Source of the DNA: Nostoc flagelliforme FACHB-838
Lineage (GTDB): Bacteria; Cyanobacteriota; Cyanobacteriia; Cyanobacteriales; Nostocaceae
DNA: 64,000 nt
NCBI RefSeq assembly: GCF_014698065.1
Contig: NZ_JACJSI010000024.1
Span: 1-64,000 of the forward strand
Direction of reading: 5' to 3'
Shown here: positions 20,958 to 29,905 of the stretch, in pieces
Layout: each line of letters starts with the position of its first letter
Numbering within the stretch: position 1 is the first letter of the stretch
The notes under the pieces: generated by a model
What the model saw: only the letters and a program-made list of their open reading frames with translations
Database searches by the model: none
What the model was told of the DNA's origin: nothing
Position numbers and translations under genes: made by a program

Positions 20958-23228
20958 ATGCCTTCACATGCCAAACCGTTTTTGGAGGCTGGTTTAGTTG
21001 CCCTCAAGCAAGGAAATTACCAAACAGCGATCGCTCAACTAAAACCTATTGCTAACAGCCAAAGCAATGGTACTGCTAGCTTACAAGCCAAGGTTGGTTT
21101 AGTGATGGCTTATGCTCGCACTGGCGAAGTTGCCAATGCGATCGCTATTTCCCAGAATCTGATTGAGAGTAACAATCCCCAAGTCCAAGAGTGGGCAACA
21201 CGCGCTCTCGAACACCTGACAAAACGTAAAAAACCCGATCAAGAACCAAAAAAAGTTGAAACTGGATTTGTTGCCTTTGAGAATTCAACCCCAGATTCTC
21301 CTCCAGTTACTCCCCCGGAAACTCCTACATTAGAGGAAAAATCGAATGATCAAGTAATAGAAGCCAAAAGCGACGACGTCCCGCAGATGGTGCCACTACC
21401 TAGACTCAAGGCTACATTAGCAACACCACCGCCACCACCACCTGCTGCGCCCCTAAATGGCTTCATGGGTTCTGTTACCCGCACCCAAGCCAAATTGTTC
21501 GGTGTTATTTATTGGCGGCAAGCACAACGCGCTAGAGCATGGCAACCATTACGTAAACCAAAATTAATTCCCTTGCGGCTACTGTCAGCAGGAACATTCA
21601 TCGCTTTCTTTTGGGTGATGCGAGAAATCCTCAAGTTAGCAATGGGATTCATCAACCATACTTTAGTTAAACTACCTTATTTTGAGCCGTTACAGTTTTT
21701 ATACGGCGACCCGACTAAATTGTTACTAATAGTATTGGTGATTTTAATCGGAGCATCACCTTGGTTGCTGGATATACTACTGGCAAACTTCTATGGTCAG
21801 CGAGAATTTCCTAAAGATGTATTGAATACCCACAGCCGAGAAGCTGTCCGAGTGCTACAACGTTGTTGCCAACAACGGCACCGGCCATTACCTAAACTGC
21901 GGATTTTACCGATGGCTGCACCAATTATCCTGACTTATGGTAGCTTACCACGTAATGCCAGGATTGTTGTCAGTCAAGGGCTATTAGAACAGCTGGCGGA
22001 TGATGAAATCGCCATTATCTACGCCACGCAGCTAGGGCATATTGCTCACTGGGATTTTGCTGTGATGTCTTTGTTGCTGCTGGTGACATTACCAACTCAT
22101 AAGCTATATCAGCAAGTGTCGCAGTTGGGAGACAAAATATCAGCGAAAATTTGGCGATCGCCGGTGACAATTCTGGCTAGTCTAATTTATGGAGTTTGGT
22201 GTTTGCTGACTGGGACTGCATTGTGGTTGTCGCGGTTGCGACTTTATTATAGCGATCGCGTCGCAGCTGAAATTACTGGTAATCCCAATGCCCTGATTCG
22301 CGCTTTACTCAAAATCGCCATTGGCATTGCCGCTGATATCCAAAAAGAGGAAGAGACAAGTTGGCAACTAGAAAGCTTAAATCTCTTGACACCAGTCAGC
22401 TCCCAACAGAGCCTTGCTTTGGGCACTATTGCCAGTAATTTATCTTTTGAATCATTTTTGAAGTGGGATACTGCCAACCCCTATCGTCGATGGTTTACGA
22501 TTAATAATAGCCATCCGTTAATGGGCGATCGCATCGAACGTCTTTGCCAAATAGCCCGTCACTGGCATCTAGACACCGAACTACATTTTGCTAGTGAACC
22601 ATCAAAGGTTAAACGTCAGTCTTTCTTATTACAAATCGCTCCCTGGTTGGGAATTCCTCTAGGGGTTCTGTTTGCAGCTTTAGTCTGGCTAACCTGGCAA
22701 CTAGCATTCGCACTCAAGTTTTTAAATCTAAAGTGGATATATGAAGATTGGTCTTTCATTACAGGCTGCCTTCTGATTGGCTTTAGTATCGGTACACTGA
22801 TGCGGATTAATTCTTTCTTTCCCGATATTAAACCGACCACAGTGCAAACTGATGACAGCTTACCCAACCTGTTATCTAACCCTTCTGCCTTACCCATCGA
22901 CAGCATCAGCGTGCGTCTAGTGGGCAAACTGTTAGGTCGTCAAGGCACTAGCAACTCCCTAGCGCAAGATTTAATCTTCCAATCCAGCGCGGGTTTGCTG
23001 AAATTACACCACATTTCTTGGCTAGGACAGTCAGTCAATCACCAGCATCTAATCGGTCGGCAAATTATCGTCACTGGTTGGTTCCGGCGAGGAGCAACAC
23101 CTTGGATCGATATCCAAACCCTGGAAACTCAAAGTGGTAAAACCATTAACAGCCCTCATCCCATTTGGTCTACTTTTTTGGCAGTTGCAGCACAGGCTTT
23201 GGGCGCATACGTTTTTCTCACTGGTTAG
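20958..23228 (+). CDS. TPR/M48-like membrane protein with lost zinc site
   Basis: A 756-residue protein with start at ATG 20958; an upstream frame to 20910 lacks support. Order: a TPR-like N-terminus (FLEAGLVALKQGNYQTAIAQL), a Pro-rich linker to about residue 170, membrane segments around 205-290, and an M48-type peptidase region. Where M48 enzymes have HExGH, this reads TQLGH at 357-361, so the first His and the catalytic Glu are missing. The later E-x-x-D ligand motif reads YYSDRVAAE. More membrane spans follow near 560-630, then a beta-rich C-terminal domain. It is therefore probably a catalytically dead relative with a scaffolding or binding role. Monocistronic. Confidence 0.75.
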   Translation: MPSHAKPFLEAGLVALKQGNYQTAIAQLKPIANSQSNGTASLQAKVGLVMAYARTGEVANAIAISQNLIESNNPQVQEWATRALEHLTKRKKPDQEPKKVETGFVAFENSTPDSPPVTPPETPTLEEKSNDQVIEAKSDDVPQMVPLPRLKATLATPPPPPPAAPLNGFMGSVTRTQAKLFGVIYWRQAQRARAWQPLRKPKLIPLRLLSAGTFIAFFWVMREILKLAMGFINHTLVKLPYFEPLQFLYGDPTKLLLIVLVILIGASPWLLDILLANFYGQREFPKDVLNTHSREAVRVLQRCCQQRHRPLPKLRILPMAAPIILTYGSLPRNARIVVSQGLLEQLADDEIAIIYATQLGHIAHWDFAVMSLLLLVTLPTHKLYQQVSQLGDKISAKIWRSPVTILASLIYGVWCLLTGTALWLSRLRLYYSDRVAAEITGNPNALIRALLKIAIGIAADIQKEEETSWQLESLNLLTPVSSQQSLALGTIASNLSFESFLKWDTANPYRRWFTINNSHPLMGDRIERLCQIARHWHLDTELHFASEPSKVKRQSFLLQIAPWLGIPLGVLFAALVWLTWQLAFALKFLNLKWIYEDWSFITGCLLIGFSIGTLMRINSFFPDIKPTTVQTDDSLPNLLSNPSALPIDSISVRLVGKLLGRQGTSNSLAQDLIFQSSAGLLKLHHISWLGQSVNHQHLIGRQIIVTGWFRRGATPWIDIQTLETQSGKTINSPHPIWSTFLAVAAQALGAYVFLTG

Positions 23229-23851
23229 TCATTAGCAAAGGACAAAGGACAAAAGACAAATCAGAATGTAAACAAAAGTTGCAGGTTTTCTTAACAAGTG
23301 TTACATTTATTTACACAAACAATAGCACGCCACATAACTCAGCACCACAGCTTGGTTGTGAATTTGGATGCTTTTCCCCTGCTACATACCTTTTTTCCTC
23401 CCAACACAGCAGCAAATTAACCAGCCAGTGGCTGGTTTTTGTTTCAAAATATTCTCACTTACAGAGAAAAATGTGTTTTATGTTACGATATAGTAAAACT
23501 AAAGTCGGAAATGTATGCGCTAAACTAGCTACGTAGAAAATACCGTGGTAATGTAAGGAATGGTATTAGATTCTGCGAAAAAGGGCATGAAAAAAAGCGT
23601 GTACTTTAGCAGGCAATAGGCTATTAAATTTACAATTCTTAGAATTAAGGTGTTATTAGCTCACCATAGTGTGAGCCTTTGGATTAAACAAGCTTGATCC
23701 CGACGAAAAACTGTATTGTTATATAGGTTGACAGTTTCGAGCAAAAAAATTGGTTGATGGCAGTCTTGGTCAATAGCATCTATTTAAAAGCCAAAGCTAA
23801 GTGATTGTTTTCTTGCCTTGCCATGTTTATTCAACTCTGGAGGTATAGTTC
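23229..23851. other. Gene-free region and probable leader of the RRM gene
   Basis: The first part holds the terminator at 23419. The second part (about 23560-23850) is an AT-rich leader with a GCTCAC/GTGAGC hairpin near 23661-23678 and a clear GGAGGT ribosome binding site at 23839-23844. Cyanobacterial rbp genes are often cold-regulated through such leaders; that is inference here. Confidence 0.4.
23419..23440 (+). terminator. Rho-independent terminator
   Basis: AACCAGCC (23419-23426), loop AGT, GGCTGGTT (23430-23437) and a T run. It lies 190 bases after the TPR/M48-like gene, which it would end. Confidence 0.65.
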
Positions 23852-24379
23852 ATGTCCATTCGCCTATATATAGGTAATTTGCCTAAAGATGAAATAGATC
23901 GTCAAGATCTCCAAGCAGTTTTTGCAGCCGAAGGTGATGCTGTAACTACTAAATTAATTAAAGACCGCAAAACCGGCAAATGTCGTGGTTTCGGTTTTCT
24001 TACAGTCAACAATGACGAACAAGCTGACGAAATTATTGAAAAGTATAATGGTCAGATGTTCAAAGACACTCCTATTAAGCTAGAGAAGGCATTACCTCGG
24101 ACAAAGGGTGAAGAGGGTGACGAGCAAGCTCCTAAACCAGTTACTCTTGCTAGTAATAGTAGTAGTAGTAGTACCCCCACACCTAGCCCCAACAGAGAAG
24201 GTAGCCGTCGTGAGAAAAGCTCTAAGAAGCCTCGTCGTGGCGGCGGTAGCAGTGGCGGCGGCGGTTCTCGTGAAAACAGCACCACAACCACCGATTCAGA
24301 CGCTATTCGTCCAGATCCTCGTTGGGCTTCGGAATTAGAAAAGCTGAAGCAGATGTTAGCTGCACAAACTACGAATTAA
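23852..24379 (+). CDS. RNA-binding protein with one RRM domain
   Basis: A 175-residue protein. Residues 1-80 form an RNA recognition motif with RNP2 LYIGNL at 5-10 and RNP1 RGFGFLTV at 45-52. Residues about 85-160 are a disordered Ser/Pro/Arg/Gly tail (poly-Ser run, KKPRRGGGSSGGGGS), and the last 20 residues return to a helix-like segment (WASELEKLKQMLAAQ). This is longer than the usual 80-105 residue cyanobacterial Rbp proteins. The GGAGGT site upstream decides the start. Likely binds mRNA; targets unknown. Confidence 0.9.
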   Translation: MSIRLYIGNLPKDEIDRQDLQAVFAAEGDAVTTKLIKDRKTGKCRGFGFLTVNNDEQADEIIEKYNGQMFKDTPIKLEKALPRTKGEEGDEQAPKPVTLASNSSSSSTPTPSPNREGSRREKSSKKPRRGGGSSGGGGSRENSTTTTDSDAIRPDPRWASELEKLKQMLAAQTTN

Positions 24380-24396
24380 TCGCTAAGGGAGAGAAG

Positions 24397-24440
24397 TTAA
24401 AAATTAAAAATCAGAATTTTTTTTGATTTTTAATTTTTAA
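24397..24440. terminator. 17-bp AT-rich terminator hairpin
   Basis: TTAAAAATTAAAAATCA (24397-24413) and TGATTTTTAATTTTTAA (24424-24440) are exact complements with a T-rich loop, starting 18 bases after the RRM gene stop. Confidence 0.6.
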
Positions 24441-25016
24441 TTATCGATTATTACTTAGTGCAGGTTGGCAAAAATAAACCTAGCATTCAAAACATTGAGG
24501 AAGCCCAAGATTAAAGCATGAGTGAGTTTTGACTTCCGCGTTGCGGTACTAGCTGCTTAGTTAAAATCTAGTCGCAGCTAATTTTGTAAGTGCATAGGCG
24601 CAGGCTAACGTAGGCATTGCATGGTCATTTGTCACTACTGAGGTGTAGTTTAAAGTTGCCAGTTAAGAAACACGCCAACCTCCAGAAAATCTGGATTTAA
24701 GTTAAATTAAACGACACATAAATTTTCAACATACACCATACACACTTACGTAATAGTAAAAAGTAAATACTATTACAGGAATAACTTGTATAGAGTTGCT
24801 GTTAAAGCTTGCTTATAAAAAAATTAAGTTTTTGTAATTACACACATCAAAAACCTGACCGATGTGAATGCGATGCCTACGGCGGGCTGCGCCTACGCAA
24901 TAAATGTCTAGATTTGACATATCATAGCTAGCTGATATGCCAAGGTTAACCGGAGGCGCGATCGCTCTAAAGATAATCTACACTCAAAGTGATACCGATC
25001 ATTTGCAGCTTCTGTT
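24441..25016. other. Gene-free region upstream of sufE
   Basis: AT-rich, with two GC-rich islands (about 24595-24625 and 24870-24900) of the TAGGC/GCCTA type common between Nostoc genes and one HIP1 copy near 24958. I see no gene or RNA structure that I can support. Confidence 0.5.
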
Positions 25017-25457
25017 ATGTCCTCAACTCTAGATTCTTTGCCACCTGCGCTCGCTAAAATTGTCCAGCGCTTTCAACGCGCTTCCGAACCGAAGCGACGC
25101 TACGAACAGCTAATCTGGTATGCTCAGAAGCTCAATGAGTTCCCAGAAGCTGATAAATTACCCGAAAATAAAGTTCCTGGTTGTGTGTCTCAAGTTTATA
25201 TCACCGCAGCCTTGGATGATGGTAAGGTTGTGTTTCAGGGCGATTCCGATTCTCAGTTAACTAAAGGATTAGTCGGTCTTCTGGTTGAAGGATTGCATGG
25301 ACTAACGCCAAGTGAGATTGTCCAACTTACTCCAGATTTTATTCAAGAAACAGGCTTAAATGTTAGCCTGACACCTTCCCGTGCTAATGGGTTTTACAAT
25401 ATTTTTAAAACCATGCAAAAAAAAGCATTGGAATGTAAGTTAGATTTGCCTAGCTAA
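25017..25457 (+). CDS. sufE: Cysteine desulfuration protein SufE
   Basis: Accepts sulfur from the cysteine desulfurase SufS and passes it to the SufBCD scaffold for iron-sulfur cluster assembly. The 146 residues match SufE, with the reactive cysteine at residue 56 in NKVPGCVSQVYI, followed by the GDSDSQLTKGLVGLLVE helix-loop region. Full length. No suf neighbours; in cyanobacteria sufE is usually separate from sufBCDS. ATG start. Confidence 0.95.
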   Translation: MSSTLDSLPPALAKIVQRFQRASEPKRRYEQLIWYAQKLNEFPEADKLPENKVPGCVSQVYITAALDDGKVVFQGDSDSQLTKGLVGLLVEGLHGLTPSEIVQLTPDFIQETGLNVSLTPSRANGFYNIFKTMQKKALECKLDLPS

Positions 25458-25462
25458 ACTTG

Positions 25463-25497
25463 GTTATTAGTCATTAGTCATTTGTCATTGGTCATTA
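25463..25497. repeat. Five tandem GTCATTA-type heptamers
   Basis: Five consecutive heptamers (GTTATTA, GTCATTA, GTCATTT, GTCATTG, GTCATTA), related to the TCATTTG array after tsaD. STRR-type intergenic repeat between sufE and a hydrolase gene. Confidence 0.65.
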
Positions 25498-25558
25498 GCA
25501 AAAGACAACTGACAAAAAACAGTTGATAAATAAGGTACAACTACCAAAATTTAGTCTA

Positions 25559-26470
25559 ATGTCAACAAATTTATTATCTACCTCTGCTGCTACTGGTTTT
25601 GGTGGAGTGGTTCAAGAATATCTCTGGAATTGGGAAAATCAGCAATTGCGCGTTGTTTATGAAACCCTTGGTAAAGGATCACCGCTATTGCTATTACCAT
25701 CTTTCAGCAGTGTTTCAACGCGTTTGGAAGTAGGCGAACTTGCCAAGTTATTAGCTCCCAATTTTCAAGTTGTGGCCATTGATTGGCCTGGATTTGGAGA
25801 ATCTTCTCGCCCTAGTTTGAATTATCGACCGGAAATATATCAGCACTTTCTAGAAGATTTTGTCAAAGCTATTTTTAATACTCCCATTACTGTGGTAGCG
25901 GCTGGCCATGCTTCTAGTTACGTTTTACAATTAGCTGTGAAGCAGGCTGTTTTCTCAAAGATTGTATTGTTAGCTCCTACTTGGCGTGGGCCTTTGCCGA
26001 CAATGGGGGCAAGTCAGCAAATAGCTGGCATGGTGAGAGAATTGGTGCGATCGCCTATACTTGGTCAAGCTCTCTACAAACTCAACACTACCCCATCCTT
26101 CTTAAGTTTGATGTATCGCCGTCATGTATTTACTGACGCAGGTAAAATTACACCCAGTTTCATCGAGAAGAAATGGCAAACAACTCAACAACCAGGAGCG
26201 CGATTTGCATCTGCTGCCTTTGTAACTGGTAATCTCGATGCTGTACACGAACAATCTGATTTTCTGGAACTTGTGCAGTCTTTAACCGTACCGCTTATGG
26301 TAGTAGTTGGGGAATCTAGCCCCCCCAAATCACGAGAAGAAATGAACGCTTTGGTAGCCTTACCAGGAGTGAGAAGCGTTGTTATCCCTGGTTCTCTGGG
26401 ACTACATGAAGAATACCCAGGGGTTGTTTTAGAAGCAGTTCAAGATTTTTTGTTCTCCTCAGAAAATTAA
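25559..26470 (+). CDS. Alpha/beta-fold hydrolase, possibly inactive nucleophile
   Basis: A 303-residue protein from ATG 25559; a TTG 12 codons upstream is less likely. It has the alpha/beta hydrolase layout with VVAIDWPGFGESSRP and a late VVVGESSPPKSREE. The nucleophile elbow position reads AAGHASSYVLQL, so GxSxG is replaced by GHASS; Ser may be shifted by one. A His in LGLHEEYPG occupies the late catalytic position. It resembles the hydrolase group that cyanobacteria and plastids share. Substrate unknown and activity uncertain. Converges on the PEP-CTERM gene. Confidence 0.75.
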   Translation: MSTNLLSTSAATGFGGVVQEYLWNWENQQLRVVYETLGKGSPLLLLPSFSSVSTRLEVGELAKLLAPNFQVVAIDWPGFGESSRPSLNYRPEIYQHFLEDFVKAIFNTPITVVAAGHASSYVLQLAVKQAVFSKIVLLAPTWRGPLPTMGASQQIAGMVRELVRSPILGQALYKLNTTPSFLSLMYRRHVFTDAGKITPSFIEKKWQTTQQPGARFASAAFVTGNLDAVHEQSDFLELVQSLTVPLMVVVGESSPPKSREEMNALVALPGVRSVVIPGSLGLHEEYPGVVLEAVQDFLFSSEN

Positions 26471-26476
26471 ATTTTT

Positions 26477-26513
26477 GCACCAAGAGGAAAAGAATAATTT
26501 TGCACCTTGGTGC
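26477..26513. terminator. Hairpin between convergent genes
   Basis: GCACCAAG (26477-26484) pairs with CTTGGTGC (26506-26513) in the 52-base gap between the hydrolase and the PEP-CTERM gene, a probable two-way terminator. Confidence 0.5.
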
Positions 26514-26522
26514 GAGATTAGA

Positions 26523-27467
26523 TTAGTTCAAGCTACTGCGAGTCAGTTTTTGCAAGCGAGAAAGAGAAAGCGCTAGTAAACCGACTATACCAAGACCAAG
26601 AACAGTTGATGACTCAGGGACTGCCTTGACTTCAAAATCAAAATTGAAAGTGCCAGACTCTTTAAAGGGAATACGGTGATTATCAGTGCCTAAATCCACT
26701 AATTTGAATGATGCAGAATAAGTTCCCAGTGGTGCAGCAGCATCAGTCCAAAAAGTAGGGGTGAACGAAAAATTATCACCACTGCCGATTGTGTAGATAT
26801 CGCCTACTGACTTGACAATATCAACGCCTGCTGAATCACCAATATTCAATCCACTGCTAATTGAGGCTAATTGTAAACCAATATTTGCACCCTCAAGAGA
26901 CGACTGCCAACGACCATTAGAGCTATTGAACAAATACTGGTTGTCTAATTCTTTTGAAGTTTTTAGAGACGCTATAGGTTCTATTGTCAGATTGCTATAT
27001 TCCTTATCTGTTGGAGTACTAATCAAGCGACCACTATAAAACCCTGTACCAGGTAATAATGTTAGCGGCGGTTGTTCTGAGTAAGACTCAGGAATTCGGT
27101 TATTTGTGTTGGTTGGGTTAATGGTTGGGTTATTTAATGACCCTGAGTAGCTATAAGTACCAATGCCGTGGAAATGGCTAGATTCAGGTGTGTCTTCATC
27201 CCTATGTGCAAACAGAAGGGTCAAACGATTGTAATTGGGGTTCTCCAAACCTGCGTATGTCCCTGTAGAGAGAGCCTCCAAACCATCTAATCCGATATAA
27301 AAGCCCGTTTCATCCGAATGATTATGAGTATCATCTGCTTGTGCGGATGCTAAAGCGGTAGATAAAACCAACGGCGCAACGACCAAAAAGCTGACTGCAA
27401 TAGACGCAGATGCTTGTCCTGCTTGAGTTAATTGCTTTCTCAAACCGATAGTGTTTTTTGAAACCAC
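26523..27467 (-). CDS. Zur-repressed PEP-CTERM protein, all3515-like
   Basis: A 314-residue exported protein. An N-terminal signal segment (ASIAVSFLVVAPLVLSTALA) is followed by a His/Asp-rich stretch (DDTHNHSDETGFYIG, then FAHRDEDTPESSHFHGIGTY) suited to bind zinc. The C-terminus is a PEP-CTERM sorting tag: VPESS at 283-287, a hydrophobic span and basic residues. It matches my memory of the all3515 family of PEP-CTERM proteins under Zur control in Anabaena. The start is GTG with GGAG seven bases upstream. A Zur-like box lies 35 bases upstream, divergent from a COG0523 GTPase gene. Confidence 0.8.
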   Translation of the reverse strand: MVSKNTIGLRKQLTQAGQASASIAVSFLVVAPLVLSTALASAQADDTHNHSDETGFYIGLDGLEALSTGTYAGLENPNYNRLTLLFAHRDEDTPESSHFHGIGTYSYSGSLNNPTINPTNTNNRIPESYSEQPPLTLLPGTGFYSGRLISTPTDKEYSNLTIEPIASLKTSKELDNQYLFNSSNGRWQSSLEGANIGLQLASISSGLNIGDSAGVDIVKSVGDIYTIGSGDNFSFTPTFWTDAAAPLGTYSASFKLVDLGTDNHRIPFKESGTFNFDFEVKAVPESSTVLGLGIVGLLALSLSRLQKLTRSSLN

Positions 27468-27501
27468 TACGCTACTCCATCAAAGTATAATTTTTTTGCT
27501 T

Positions 27502-27516
27502 GGATAATGATTATCA
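27502..27516. promoter_or_regulatory. Zur box upstream of the PEP-CTERM gene
   Basis: GGATAATGATTATCA is 14/15 to the palindromic cyanobacterial Zur consensus TGATAATNATTATCA (consensus from memory). It is centred about 42 bases upstream of the PEP-CTERM start, as expected for a repressor site. Confidence 0.75.
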
Positions 27517-27724
27517 TTTTAATAGCAAGATTGCCAAGGTACTAACCTGCAACTTACCGCAGGGTGTTGGCTTGTATGCAATATTGCCAGCCAAGGTTTG
27601 AATATCTATTACTTATTACAGATGTATAAAAATAAAATGTTTGGTCATTAAATTATGTGATTATTTTCCTGAAACCCAAAATAATAGTAAGTTCGCACAA
27701 AAATATAAAAAGATTTATGATATG

Positions 27725-27739
27725 TGATAATGATTATCC
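27725..27739. promoter_or_regulatory. Zur box upstream of the COG0523 gene
   Basis: TGATAATGATTATCC matches the same consensus at 14/15, 28 bases before the ATG of the COG0523 GTPase gene. Both boxes share the 13-base core GATAATGATTATC. Confidence 0.75.
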
Positions 27740-27767
27740 ATAAGGTGAGACAAGAGGAATTTAGAGT

Positions 27768-28739
27768 ATGGTGGCTGACGTAATCAACAATTCAGTTCCC
27801 GTTACTGTTCTTACAGGGTATTTGGGAGCAGGTAAAACGACTCTACTCAATCACATCCTCACCTACGAACACGGCAAAAAAGTTGCTGTGATTGTCAATG
27901 AATTTGGGGAAGTGGGTATTGATAATCAATTGATTATCGATGCAGATGAAGAAATTTTTGAAATGAATAATGGCTGTATCTGTTGTACAGTACGCGGCGA
28001 TTTAATTCGCATCATTGGCAACTTGATGAAGCGGCGCGATAAATTTGACCATTTAGTAATTGAAACAACTGGATTAGCCGATCCTGCACCAGTGATTCAG
28101 ACATTTTTTGTGGATGAAGATTTGCAAAGTCAACTGTCTTTAGATGCAGTGGTGACAGTTGTAGATGCCAAGCACATCTCGCAGCACTGGGATGCAGACG
28201 AAGCACAAGAACAGATTGCTTTTGCCGATGTAATTTTACTTAATAAAACAGATTTGGTAGCGCCAGAAGAGTTGAATGAATTGGAGAAACGGATTCGGGC
28301 GATGAATGCGATCGCAAAAATCTACCGTACCCAAAATTCTGAACTAGGAATGGATGCTTTATTAGGTGTAAAAGCCTTTGATTTAGATCGTGCATTAGAA
28401 ATTGATCCAGATTTCTTAGGCGAAGATGCCCACGTACACGATGAAAGCGTCTTTTCTGTAGCTTTAGTAGAAGCAGGTGCAGTGGATGGAGAAAAATTAA
28501 ACACTTGGCTTTCCGAGTTACTACGTACCCAAGGGACAGATATCTTTCGGATGAAAGGCATTTTAAATATTGCTGGAGAAGATAATCGATTTGTATTCCA
28601 AGGAGTACACATGATATTTGATGGCAAACCCGATCGCCCCTGGAAACCAAACGAAACCCCCAAAAACGAACTAGTCTTCATCGGGCGCAACCTTGATGCA
28701 GCAAAACTTAAGCAAGATTTTCTCGCTTGTCTAGCATAA
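27768..28739 (+). CDS. COG0523 (CobW/ZNG1-like) zinc-handling GTPase
   Basis: A 323-residue G3E GTPase. The Walker A GYLGAGKT lies at residues 17-24, the metal-binding CxCC motif at 70-73 (NNGCICC), then ETTGLADPAPV and the LLNKTDLV guanine motif, with a C-terminal CobW domain (WLSELLRTQG to PDRPWKPNE). COG0523 proteins under Zur control act as zinc chaperones in zinc shortage; the client is not known here. The Zur box 28 bases upstream supports this reading over cobalamin synthesis. The WD40 gene follows after 69 bases, likely co-transcribed. Confidence 0.9.
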   Translation: MVADVINNSVPVTVLTGYLGAGKTTLLNHILTYEHGKKVAVIVNEFGEVGIDNQLIIDADEEIFEMNNGCICCTVRGDLIRIIGNLMKRRDKFDHLVIETTGLADPAPVIQTFFVDEDLQSQLSLDAVVTVVDAKHISQHWDADEAQEQIAFADVILLNKTDLVAPEELNELEKRIRAMNAIAKIYRTQNSELGMDALLGVKAFDLDRALEIDPDFLGEDAHVHDESVFSVALVEAGAVDGEKLNTWLSELLRTQGTDIFRMKGILNIAGEDNRFVFQGVHMIFDGKPDRPWKPNETPKNELVFIGRNLDAAKLKQDFLACLA

Positions 28740-28808
28740 ATAGGAGATTGGGGATTGGGAAAATTGACTCCCTAGTCCCTAGTCCCCAGTAACCAGTACC
28801 CAATAACT

Positions 28809-29870
28809 ATGAACACCACAACCAGCAAATCTAAGGAATTTGAACAACACTATTCGGGAACACTTTCAGATTATGTAACTGCGATCGCTTGGTCGCCACA
28901 AGGTAAAACTTTAGCAGCAACTTCCGCCGCTGGTGAAGTAGTTCTGTGGAATAATGGCGAACTCACAAGTTTACAAACTGGTAACGGTAAATCAGTAGAC
29001 TGTCTCGCCTTTTCACCAGATGGAAAATTTTTAGCTGTTGGTGGACAAGATGGACAGGTGAAAATTTGGCGCGATACTGAATTAATCGCCACCTTGGAAA
29101 ATGCCCCCGCATGGGTTGACAAGCTAGCTTGGAATTACACCAGTAACCAACTGGCTTTTAGTTTGGGGCGTTATGTCCAAGTTTGGGATGCAGATACTCG
29201 CAAGGTTGTTGTAACGCTGAATTTTGAAAACTCGTCAGTTTTGGCGATTGATTGGCGCATTGATGGGCAATACTTAGCCATTAGCGGTTATCAGGGTATC
29301 AAGATTTGGCATAGTCAAAGCTGGGATGAAGAACCATACATCTTGGATATGCCTAGTGTGAGTGTAGCGATGGCTTGGTCGCCTGATGGTAAATTCCTGG
29401 CTTCTGGCAATATGGATCGTAGTGTCACCGTTTTGGAATGGAACAATCCCGACCCTTGGGTGATGCGTGGCTTCCCTGGTAAAATTCGCCAATTGGCATG
29501 GTCAGAAGCTACCACTAAAGTCGGTGCGCCAATATTAGCATCTTCTAGCGTTGAAGGTATTGTGGTGTGGGAAAAGCTCGAAGATGATTCGTTAGGCTGG
29601 GAAGCACGAGTATTAACTAATCATGTGGGTGTGATTAATGCGATCGCCTTTGCACCTAAAAGCTTCCTTCTCGCTTCTGCTGCTGCTGACGGTTGGTTGT
29701 GTTTATGGAACAAAGCCAAAGAAGTATCCCAAATTATCACAGGTGTCTCAGGAGGATTTTCCACTCTAGCTTGGCATCCCCAAGGCAAGTTACTGGCCGC
29801 AGGGGGTGAACAGGGCGAATTACTTGTATGGTCAAAGGTTTTGCGGGGTCAAGGATTTGGGCGCAGTTAA
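28809..29870 (+). CDS. WD40 repeat protein in the Zur locus
   Basis: A 353-residue protein made of about seven WD40 repeats, with recurring LAWSPQGKxLA and VxxW patterns (AFSPDGKFLAVGG, AWSPDGKFLASGN, AWHPQGKLLAAGG). This predicts a single beta-propeller with no signal peptide. It starts 69 bases after the COG0523 GTPase gene on the same strand with no terminator visible between them, so it is probably expressed in zinc shortage. A propeller next to a metallochaperone could be a docking platform; that is inference. Confidence 0.85.
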   Translation: MNTTTSKSKEFEQHYSGTLSDYVTAIAWSPQGKTLAATSAAGEVVLWNNGELTSLQTGNGKSVDCLAFSPDGKFLAVGGQDGQVKIWRDTELIATLENAPAWVDKLAWNYTSNQLAFSLGRYVQVWDADTRKVVVTLNFENSSVLAIDWRIDGQYLAISGYQGIKIWHSQSWDEEPYILDMPSVSVAMAWSPDGKFLASGNMDRSVTVLEWNNPDPWVMRGFPGKIRQLAWSEATTKVGAPILASSSVEGIVVWEKLEDDSLGWEARVLTNHVGVINAIAFAPKSFLLASAAADGWLCLWNKAKEVSQIITGVSGGFSTLAWHPQGKLLAAGGEQGELLVWSKVLRGQGFGRS

Positions 29871-29873
29871 AAT

Positions 29874-29905
29874 AATTCGTAATTCGTAATTCGTAATTCG
29901 TAATT
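29874..29905. repeat. Four tandem AATTCGT heptamers
   Basis: Four perfect copies of AATTCGT plus a partial fifth directly after the WD40 gene. Confidence 0.75.

Noticed and set aside
23165-23536. 123-codon frame after the TPR/M48-like gene
   Set aside because: Starts inside that gene, runs through its terminator and is low in protein-like character.
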